This document shows positions 19,030 to 26,910 of a stretch of DNA of 64,000 nucleotides, in pieces. Source of the DNA: Candidatus Brocadia sinica JPN1 (GTDB lineage: Bacteria > Planctomycetota > Brocadiia > Brocadiales > Brocadiaceae). The stretch covers positions 1,116,001-1,180,000 of the forward strand of contig NZ_BAFN01000001.1 of NCBI RefSeq assembly GCF_000949635.1, in the 5' to 3' direction. Made by a program: the position numbers and the translations under genes. The first letter of the stretch is position 1. Every line of letters starts with the position of its first letter. The notes under the pieces were generated by a model, which was not told the origin of the DNA, ran no database searches, and saw nothing but the letters and a program-made list of their open reading frames with translations.

Positions 19030-19311
19030 TTAATGATAATCGACGACTTCTACCTGTTCTGCGTTACCGCTGCGCCACTCAAAACAAATTCGCCACCGAT
19101 CGTTGATTCTGATACTATACTGTCCCTTACGTTCTCCCTTCAACGCCTCAAGCCGATTGGATGGTGGTAAACGTAAATCTTTAAGATGAACGGCCGCATC
19201 AATCGCGTTGAGCTTAACAAAGACGCGCATTTGAATTTCGCGTGGAAACTTTCGTGAATATGCGCGGTTAAACATTTTTTGAGTCTCACCGCAACGGAAC
19301 GATTTTATCAC
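19030..19311 (-). CDS. higB: HigB-type mRNA interferase toxin
   Basis: A 93-residue RelE-superfamily toxin that would cut mRNA on the ribosome. The C-terminal block LRLPPSNRLEALKGERKGQYS and IRINDRWRICFEW is typical of HigB, including the basic and aromatic residues used in catalysis. The family N-terminus IKSFRC supports the GTG start at 19311. No Shine-Dalgarno sequence is possible: the -10 box ends six bases upstream, so this looks like a leaderless mRNA. It is transcribed before higA. Confidence 0.9.
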   Translation of the reverse strand: MIKSFRCGETQKMFNRAYSRKFPREIQMRVFVKLNAIDAAVHLKDLRLPPSNRLEALKGERKGQYSIRINDRWRICFEWRSGNAEQVEVVDYH

Positions 19312-19315
19312 AGAA

Positions 19316-19342
19316 CAATAATAAACATAATGTTTATTATTG
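19316..19342 (-). promoter_or_regulatory. Palindromic operator of higBA
   Basis: A perfect inverted repeat with 13-base arms (CAATAATAAACAT and its complement) around one central base. It covers the -10 box and spacer of the higB promoter, the position expected for autorepression by HigA. Confidence 0.75.
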
Positions 19343-19346
19343 TCAA
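19318..19346 (-). promoter_or_regulatory. Near-consensus promoter of higBA
   Basis: On the minus strand TTGACA (19341-19346) and TATTAT (19318-19323) are spaced by exactly 17 bases. The predicted start of transcription coincides with the GTG of higB. Confidence 0.75.
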
Positions 19347-19374
19347 CAAAAATAATGGTTCAGATTTATAATCC

Positions 19375-19472
19375 AATGTCATTAAGTTAAGCTACCTGCC
19401 GGACGAATCCCCCTTAGAAAAGGGGGATAAAGGGGGTTGTTTGGATAAAATAAACCTTAACTTAATGACATT
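19375..19472. mobile_element. 98-bp MITE-like element with 17-bp terminal inverted repeats
   Basis: Perfect 17-base terminal inverted repeats AATGTCATTAAGTTAAG (19375-19391) and its complement (19456-19472) bound a core that itself contains a CCCCCTTAGAAAAGGGGG hairpin. The element forms the truncated 3' end of the neighbouring PKD/NHL gene, which acquires its stop codon inside the right-hand repeat. No transposase and no target-site duplication is visible. Confidence 0.7.
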
Positions 19473-21127
19473 AGGCTGCCGTCTGCACCCATAGCCATTC
19501 CAAAAGGACCATTTAGTCTCGCCTCGATGGCCGGGCCGCCATCGCCACTATATCCCGCCTCGCCGTTCCCTGCCACGGTGGTGATAATACCGAATTCCAT
19601 ATTGATAGTGCTGATGCTCACGGTATCTGGAGCACTGTCCACCGTACCGTCATTGACGATCAGGCTCACCACATACGTGCCTACCTCATCCACCGTGAAG
19701 GTCGGATTTACTGCATGCGCATCGCTCAGGGTCGCCGTGCTGCCATCAGGTTTCGAGGTGAACGCCCACGTGTAGGTCAGCAGATCGCCGTCCACGTCTG
19801 TACTACCGCTGCCGTCCAGGGTCACCGTCTCGTTCACACATGCCGATTGGTTTGCCCCTGCGTTGGCTATCGGTGGTGAGTTTGATAGATCGCCAGAGAA
19901 CAGGAACCGCCTTCCGTCTTCCGTAAATGCCAGGATCTTACCGGAGGCGTCCGGGAAATACGCCACGGCGACCACTCGAGCATTACTGGCAAACCCATCC
20001 ATCGGAAGAGGCGACCACGTGGCTCCACAATTACGAGTCACAGAGAAGGTTGTGCCTCCAGTCTGGACAACCCAGGTGCAGGGGTCAGTCGGATGAGCCA
20101 ATAGATTTCTACCTTCTGGATCATCGAGAGTCACACCGTTGATTAGTACCGCAGAAGAAACGCCCGGCGCATCTCCCGCCGCATAGTAGGGAGGCTGTGC
20201 TCCAGAATAGTAGGCGATGGAATAAATGAACCCACCATCTGCGGTATATCGTCCCAAGATTCCTCCCGCCCTCTTTTGAAGCCCTCTGACTGGAATATCA
20301 GTCGTGATTCCACCGACTGGTAATCCTTCTGTGGGAACGCCTGGGAAGTTAATCTGAGTTGAGTTACTCCCGTCCAGATTCATACTCATGGGAGGGAGAA
20401 AATAATGTTTATTGATGAGCAATCCCGCCACGAAATCGATCGTAATGGTTGCGAAGCTCCATGCGTCGTTACCAGTCTTGGCCACGTTGTTGTGACCCTG
20501 GAGGATTGAGAAAGTCACACCAGCGTCTGTGCTCACAGACACATTGCCGTAATCATAGCCTCGTCCAATAAATACTTTGTCCTGATTATCAGGATCGGGA
20601 ATAACCACATTGATCTCACCACTTTCTCCCGGCTGTCCTGCCATCAGATTTTCAGTCTAGGAAGCACCATTATCATCGGAACGCCACAACCCTCCTTTGG
20701 ACGCAGGAGACCCCCATGGATGTCCATTCGCAGCAAACCAGATACGATTGGGGTTGGCTGCCGAGCGGGCAACAGCGCGGTCTTTCCAATTATTTCCCCA
20801 CCCCAGCGTCTCGATTTGATCGAAATTCGCTGAATCATGAACAACCCAAGACACACCTTGGTCGGTAGACGTGGCTGGACGGCATGCAACATTTGTACGG
20901 TTAGTTCCTAGTGGACCCACGATTCCAGTCAGCAAATTAAGCTGATCCTTGTCGGCAAATGTGACTGAATAAACGTAACCAGGGTTTCCATTTTTATCGA
21001 TAATCGGGATTCCGATACCGATTTCAGTCCAACTAGCCCCCGAAGCCACTGTCATCACGCTGCTGAGCACCAGCACTAAAACCAAACTTCCAATCAACGC
21101 TTTCATCATTTTGCTTATGCGCTTCAT
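19457..21127 (-). pseudogene. Secreted Asp-box/PKD/NHL protein, interrupted by an in-frame TAG and truncated
   Basis: A secreted protein of about 555 codons. The ATG at 21127 follows AGGAGGG and encodes a signal peptide (MKRISKMMKALIGSLVLVLV...ASG). The first 157 residues hold BNR/Asp-box sequence and stop at a TAG (20657-20659). The reading frame continues without shift into GESGEINVVIPDPDNQDKVF, more propeller-like sequence, a PKD domain (PPIANAGANQSA...TVSIS) and the first NHL repeat (ITTVAGNGEAGYSGDGGPA). The TAG replaces the Trp of an Asp box (SDDNGAS-W). The NHL part is cut off at the MITE-like element. The intact form probably bound carbohydrate or surface partners outside the cell, which is inference. 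Confidence 0.75.
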
Positions 21128-21148
21128 AACACCCTCCTTTTTGCCCAT

Positions 21149-22055
21149 CTTCGGCGATGGTAGATAACAATAATTAAATTGATCCGTATAATGTGCAGAT
21201 CAACGGTTTCTGATCCATAGAACACGCCTTTGAAACAGCGAATGCTGCTATGATAAAGATTGTATGCTTAACCACTTGCGTCGCCTGGTATTTGTTATCA
21301 CAGTGTCTTATGCGGATCGGCATAAAAATCTTCCCCGCCTGCCGCAGGCAGGTTAGTCCATTTCAAAGCCCGTCGACAGGGCTGCGAACCCCCGCCGGGC
21401 CAAGGTTGTTGACAAGTATTTGAGATAGATACTATGTGTTTTCACGACTACTTCTTTCTTACAATGCCTTGTTAAAAAATAAAAAAGCCTTAATTCACAA
21501 ATGTTATTCATAAAAAAACCGCTAAATCCGAAGCACGAAATCCGAAATTCGAAGCAATTTCAAAATTACAATTTCAAATGTTTTAAATCTTGTTTCTCAC
21601 TTCTGACATTTAATATTAGAATTTGTTTCGGATTTCGATATTCGAATTTTGAATTTGTGAAAAAAACAAAAACGTGAGTATTGTAATTCAGCATTGAGTA
21701 ACTCTTTTTGGTTGCAGCCATGCTACTCCAGGCAATCCAAATCCGTGATTTCGTGTCGTTCATTGGTGTGAGATAATGGCCACATAGTACTATTCCGAGA
21801 GGGGGGCGATCAAAAGAACAAAGGTTTACTTTTTAAATATTTTTGGTTTACCAAAAAAGTAAACTTTTGGGATGAATTGCCTCTGGTTAACTCTGACAGG
21901 TTCAAATGTGTAATTGAAACCCACTATTTATTGTGCCCACGCTGCAATACCTTTACTCTCTTTTTCCCGCTCTTTCTAATTAGCTTGATTTATAAAACAA
22001 TTCCCAATAAAATAGCCAAATTAATAGGAGTTTAGATTTTTAAAACAGTAGGTTT
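21149..22055. other. Gene-free spacer with relics and repeats
   Basis: No intact gene is seen in about 900 bases. At 21420-21500 a stretch closely resembles the 5' end and upstream region of the secreted protein gene that starts at 25800 (shared GTTTTCA-GACTACT-CTTTCTTA and TTGTTAAAAAATAAAAAAGCCTTA). It includes a decayed start (GTG at 21445, then KTHSI). At 21525-21560 ATCCGAA/TTCGAA motifs recur in tandem. At 21811-21868 there is a hairpin repeat described separately. Confidence 0.6.
21811..21868. repeat. AT-rich hairpin repeat, copy 1
   Basis: The stretch AACAAAGGTTTACTTTT ... GGTTTACCAAAAAAGTAAAC folds back on itself (GTTTACTTTTT pairs with AAAAAAGTAAAC). A second copy, about 58 bases and close in sequence, lies at 26373-26430. 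Confidence 0.7.
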
Positions 22056-22297
22056 ATGATGAAGACATTGGTTTTAAAAGTTACTTTAACCGAAGAAGCG
22101 GATGGTCGATGGAGCGCTTCAATTCCTGTCCTGCCTGGTTGTTCCAGTTGGGGATATACCAAACAAGAAGCCCTGGAAAATATAAAAGATGCCGCAGAAA
22201 TATACATGAAGATATGTTAGCCGCCAGTGAGAGCTTGCCAACCCCATCAGATGCCATGGAAGTTATACATGAACCTGCTATCGCAATTTCTCTATGA
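22056..22297 (+). pseudogene. HicB-family antitoxin, frameshifted and without hicA
   Basis: From the ATG at 22059 the frame reads KTLVLKVTLTEEADGRWSA, then IPVLPGCSSWGYTKQEALEN, the HicB/UPF0150 partial RNase-H-like antitoxin fold. It stops at TAG near 22220. Shifting one base at about 22208 restores the family C-terminus (EDMLAASESLPTPSDAMEV, ending at TGA 22295-22297). No HicA toxin gene is seen on either side. This is therefore probably a dead orphan antitoxin, or a one-base sequence error in an orphan HicB. Confidence 0.65.
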
Positions 22298-22518
22298 TTC
22301 ACAAAAAGACTCGGATTAATAATGTAATTCAGTTACATTTCGTTTTTGTTATCTGGAGCGCAGCCGAAGGATCTTATTTGTTGGGTTTCGTGCCTCAACA
22401 CAACCAACTAATGTAGACTTGCATTGCCATATGGCATATGCTAAACTTTTTTCATTCATTACACCTCGTGTATAAATCACATAATATTGTAAATGAAGTA
22501 TTTAAGAGGAATATCAAA

Positions 22519-22815
22519 ATGATAAAACTACAAATAGAGTCCGACACAACAGATAATGTTTTGGATATTATCAAGACGGCTATTTCTGCCGAAATTAAAA
22601 GACTTGAAATTGGCCTATGTAAAACAAACGAGCAAATAAAAAAATTTGAAACGGAGTATAATGTATCTTCTGAAACATTTCAAAAAGAGTTCACCGCCGA
22701 AAATCTAAAAAAAGGAGACCAGGAATACATTGAATGGGCAGGTGAGTTAAAGATTAAAGAAAAGATAATGGCAGATCTAAAAAAGTTAAAAGAAATAGAA
22801 TATGTTGCTTGCTGA
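22519..22815 (+). CDS. Small coiled-coil protein, likely antitoxin of a decayed pair
   Basis: A 98-residue acidic/basic helical protein (MIKLQIESDTTDNVLDIIKT...), with a predicted long helix around EIKRLEIGLCKTNEQIKKFE and the segment YNVSSETFQKEF followed by EYIEWAGELKIKEKI. This pattern resembles small antitoxin-like proteins that sit in front of a short toxin gene. I chose the ATG at 22519, preceded by AAGAGGAAT, over the ATG at 22438. Its stop overlaps the start of a disrupted partner ORF by 14 bases. I do not recognise a named family with certainty. Confidence 0.55.
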   Translation: MIKLQIESDTTDNVLDIIKTAISAEIKRLEIGLCKTNEQIKKFETEYNVSSETFQKEFTAENLKKGDQEYIEWAGELKIKEKIMADLKKLKEIEYVAC

Positions 22816-22920
22816 ATACTTTGCCCGATATGTAAAAGTCATCGAAGAATATTCCAAAACCAATCGGATGTGCCAGAATTAGACAATATTTTACAAGAAA
22901 TAATGAAGTATCTTTTATAA
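22802..22920 (+). pseudogene. Remnant of a short toxin-like gene with internal deletion
   Basis: The ATG at 22802 overlaps the upstream small gene and encodes MLLAEYFARYVKVIEEYSKT, then stops after 26 codons. In the next frame the DNA continues as SDVPELDNILQEIMKYLL with a stop at 22918-22920, which looks like the natural C-terminus. The middle of the protein therefore seems to be deleted. The head and tail recall the DUF6516-type small toxins paired with coiled-coil antitoxins. That family assignment is tentative. Confidence 0.4.
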
Positions 22921-23070
22921 TTTAAATTAAGTTTTCAGTTGTTACATAACATATAATCCCCCTCCCTGGTTGATGGGAGGGGGATTAATTTTGGTCGGTG
23001 ACTATAAATTCTCCACCTCAACAATACCACTTGAATACGTGGGCATACAGTCTCCCTTCATAATCCTTCG

Positions 23071-25800
23071 TCATGGTAAAGAATTGTAATTCTGGCCGTC
23101 ATCGATACATTCAGACTGGCTACTGTGGGGAACACATACGTTAACGGTTCCGGTACAATTTTCACCAGCACCGTCATCGGCCGTGAAGGTGATCCGGTAG
23201 ACCCTTCCATTACCGTTTCCTGATCGTTCGGCCCGCAGAAGTACCTTGTCACCCTGGATCACCGCGTCCGGACTTGTATCGCCATCACCAAGTCCATCGA
23301 CCGGTTCATCCTGAGTCACCCCGGTTATGGTAATGGTCACCTGATTGTTATCCGGGTCAGTTACTCCCGTAATCCCCACCTCTACGAGCTTGTGGTTCGG
23401 TGGCCAGAGCAATCCAGGGCTTGCCTGTGCAAGGTCACACGCAGGTAGACCGTTCAAGTCTAATATGGTAATGGTTACTTCAGCATCATTTTCGTTGTTA
23501 CACAAGCCGTCATTCACAACGAGCCGGAATACCAGTTCTTCTCTCTGACTTACTGACGGGGCTACAAAGGCAGGATCGGGGCTATGGGCATCAGACAGGG
23601 TAACAGGTATGCCACTCACTTGCGTCCAGGTGTAGGTGAGCGTATCACCGTCCGGGTCACTGCTTTCTATACCATTTAGCGTTACCTGACTGCCTTCGTC
23701 TCTCGTTTGATCATCCCCAGCGTCCGCTGTCGGACAATGATTGATGTTTTCAACAATCACATTCACCGTGTCTGTTCCGTCAGAAAGTCCATCGCTTACC
23801 GTTAATTCAAAGGTAAGGGTTTCCCCTGCTTGGCCAACAAGAGGTGCAGTAAATGATGTTTGTGTACCGATTGGATCGGACAGAGTCACCATTGTGCCTG
23901 GGGTTTGCACCCAACTGTAGGTAATACTATCGCCGTCAGGGTCGTAACTGTATGAACCATCCAGCGTCACGGGGCTGTCTTCCTGCACTGTTTGATCGGA
24001 TCCCGCAATGGCGACGGGAGGATGGTTTACGTCCTTAACAGTAATATTCACCGAATCGTCACTGGTTAAGCATCCATCACTGACGGTGAGCTGGAAGGTA
24101 AGGGTTTCACCGCCGCGGGGCACATTGGGTGCGGTAAAGGTGGGATGGACGGGGTCACTGAGGTTCAGGGTAACTGATGTGCCTGCTAGCTGTACCCAGG
24201 TATACGTCAAGGGATCGTCTCGGGGTCGTTACTGCCCGATCCGTCCAATGCAACCAGAGTCAGTTCATCCACTGTCTGATCGCTACCGGCATTCGCCACC
24301 GGCGCTGAATTGCCGATTGCAAACTTTGTAACAAAGGCATCTTGAATTCCTTGTTTACTTCCTTGGTATGCAGAGGTCGTGGGAAAGTCCATAGACTCTG
24401 TTATGCCAGCTACATAGGCATTGTCAGAGCCGTCCACCTCCATGCCCCAACCTTCATCTTTAGCACCTCCGCCCAGATATGTGGAATAAATCAGAGCGCT
24501 CCCGGTGGAACTAATCTTCGTGACAAAGGCATCAAAGCTTCCTCCTGCATGACTTACCTGGTATGCGGAAACTATAGGAAAGTTCGTGGAGCCAGTAGAT
24601 CCGGAAACATACGCGTTGCCAGAACTGTCCACCGCTATGCCGTAACCCCATAATCATAAGAACTTCCACCCAGATACGTAGAATAGACAAGGCCGCTGCC
24701 CGATGCATCCAGCTTGGTCACAAAAACATCATCGATACCGTTAAAGCTTCCATCATACGGTGAGACTGTGGGAAAGTTCGTGGAATTAGTATACCCCGCC
24801 ACATAGGCATTGCCAGAGCCATCCACTGCTATGCCCCAGCAATTTTCAGCACCACTTCCACCCAGATACGTGGAATATTCAAGGGCAGGATCTATGATAA
24901 GGGGGGGTACCGTTTGTCATAAGAAGCGACCTGGAAACCGTAGATGAATTTACGATTTCGGATTTTAGATTTTGCGGTTGAACCCCTAACTCTGAACTTT
25001 CCATCTACCTCGACTCTTTTCCCGTCTATTTCCTGATACACATACGGTCTTTTCTTGATGATCTTGCCGTCTTTGAGACTAACTTCAAGGTCTCCACCTT
25101 CGGTTACGCGTAATCCCTCTATCCCATGATATGCAAGCTGTACACGGGATGGACGTGCACCGGGTTTGACGACGATGTCATATTCCATCTGCCGGTTATT
25201 CCCATAAAATTTCATATCAATGTTTTTATAAATGGCTTTGTAAACAACCGCCTTGTACGTGAGGATATTGGACTTCCACTTCTTCGGGTCGTTGCCAATG
25301 AAATAATTGACCTTGCCCTCCTGCAATCCCTCTGTAATTATTTCAGGATTGTTGTTGGCGCTTAAGGGGATAAGTTTTATGAGTTGAGGAGATGTCAGTG
25401 GAGAGTTGCAAGTTGAAACCTCGGGTTTCGGGTTTGAGGATTGCGGATTTGCAAGAGACACGGACAAACCAGTTTGTCCGTGCCACCTTGCCTCTTGCTT
25501 GGGATGAAGCCCAGCACTACCACCGTCCCTGACCTCTGACTGCTGACCGCCAACTAATGACAGAGATACACCACGTTTCGTAAAAAATGTCGCATGCCCA
25601 CTGCCCTTCTCATAAAACTGTACCTTTTCATCCATCTGTCCGTCATTCTGGATGAAATACAACGGCAGCTTGCCATAGGTGGCGTCCATTTGCACGTGGG
25701 TTGGCCTGCCTGATTGAACCGGGCCGGCCCAGGCGGCAACAGAAACGAAACACAGAATAAGACAGAACAGATAACTGAGACAAATGCTATGCGTTTTCAT
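23071..25800 (-). pseudogene. Secreted SBBP-repeat/PKD protein with three frameshifts
   Basis: One large exported protein is spread over three frames. The ATG at 25800 follows AAGGAG and encodes a signal peptide (MKTHSICLSYLFCLILCFVS...AWA). A conserved N-terminal domain (PLYFIQNDGQMDEKVQFYE ... VNYFIGNDPKKWKSN) leads to SBBP propeller repeats (LEYSTYLGG, GNAYVAGYT, DAFVTK). Then come at least three PKD/cadherin-like domains with DPDGD calcium-type motifs and a C-terminal WPPNHKLVEV domain. Frame changes lie in a C run near 24901, near 24645 (GGGG) and near 24212. It probably was a cell-surface adhesin-like protein. Three indels suggest decay, though two are at homopolymers and could be sequence errors. 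Confidence 0.75.
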
Positions 25801-25896
25801 GACTACTCCTTTCTTAAACAAGATCTTGTTAAAAAATAAAAAAGCCTTACTGCAAAGATTTTCACATAAAAAATTCCTTGAGGCGCCGGGATTCAA

Positions 25897-26720
25897 TAGA
25901 AAAGATTTGGTAACTATTTTATTTTTTGCAAAAAAACATCCGATGAATTTATTATATTACAGCAAGACCGATGTATTTCCTGAATAAAACACACCCCCTA
26001 CCCCCTCTTTTTAGAGGGGAGAGCAAAAGCCTCCTCTAACGGTAGGACATGCGTCCTCGCTTGTCATTATGATGTCAACCGGGGACGGTTAACCTGCCCT
26101 AGGGATTAAAGGGGTGTGTTTGATGCGGATAAATTCTTTACCTGTACCCAGCATGTTGAAACTTGATTTTTCCTGAGATTTTTTCAGAAAAACTATAGTA
26201 ACCGTAATCAATAAGTATATATGCAAGTGTCATTGCGAGGACGATAGCCCGAAGCAATCTCCACAGTTTGGATTGCTTCGCGGAGTTTATACTGAGCAAA
26301 GCAAATGTGCCCGCAATGGCAACTTTCTTTTTACGTTTACTACTGATAGAGAATATTATTGCAGAAGTGGAAAGTCAAAGGAACAAAGGTTTACTTTTGA
26401 AAAGATTTTGGTTTACCAAAAAGGTAAACTATTTTTCGTTTGTAAAAGTATTGCCGTGTAAAATCTTCTTTTTCCCATTTTCATGAGGACAAGTTTATGC
26501 AAGTTTCTTACAACCCCCTTCATCCCCTTTCCTAAGGGGGATTTACAACCCACGGCATCGAGGCAGAAATGGGGGTAAAGATACGCTTTGACAAGGGAGA
26601 ATTTGTGTGCACCCACCTTTGCTAACGGGTTTCTTAAGTCCCCCTTAATAAAGGGGGATCCAGGGGGTTGTCATCCTTTTCAATAGTGTTGCAGAGAGTT
26701 GTAACTCTTTGGTAAGGGGG
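25897..26720. other. Repeat-rich spacer without genes
   Basis: No convincing gene in this stretch. It contains an inverted repeat AAACACACCCC (25988) / GGGGTGTGTTT (26111-26121), a GAAGCAATC/GATTGCTTC hairpin (26251-26279) next to CATTGCGAGGACGATAGC of the widespread REP type, and hairpin copy 2 at 26373-26430. Several CCCCCTT...AAGGGGG hairpins follow between 26510 and 26670. Short open frames here are low-complexity. Confidence 0.6.
26373..26430. repeat. AT-rich hairpin repeat, copy 2
   Basis: GGAACAAAGGTTTACTTTTG ... GGTTTACCAAAAAGGTAAAC. It is about 58 bases and close in sequence to the copy at 21811-21868. Both copies are in spacers next to secreted-protein pseudogenes. Confidence 0.7.
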
Positions 26721-26835
26721 ATTTGATACGGCTTCGCTGCGGATATGTTACAGGCAAGAGGACCAGTGCCTGATAGCGTAAAGGGCGAGTTGGAGCCTGT
26801 CGGTAATCCCTGCTTTTTACAGAGATTGTTATTGT
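26721..26835 (-). pseudogene. Second relic of the LuxR helix-turn-helix C-terminus
   Basis: About 110 bases strongly resemble 17938-18052: they encode KKAGITDRLQLALYAIRHW-type sequence in a shifted frame, end in the same stop region, and share the flank GGCTTCGC-GCGG-TATGTTACAG. Nothing of the receiver domain is left here. The fragment is a dispersed duplication of the regulator end together with its downstream sequence. Confidence 0.65.
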
Positions 26836-26910
26836 AATGACTTCTCAATTATCTTTCTCTTTAAAAAAGCGGAATCATAATATAATCATCCGCACAAGAC
26901 CACGGGGATC

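Noticed and set aside
21300-21420. Possible cyclic-di-GMP riboswitch upstream of the propeller gene
   Set aside because: A GC-rich palindrome (CCTGCCGCAGGCAGG) is present, but the conserved GEMM core and tetraloop receptor could not be matched.
22424-22445. Palindrome TGCCATATGGCA as an operator
   Set aside because: A 12-base palindrome without a promoter at proper spacing; too short to support by itself.
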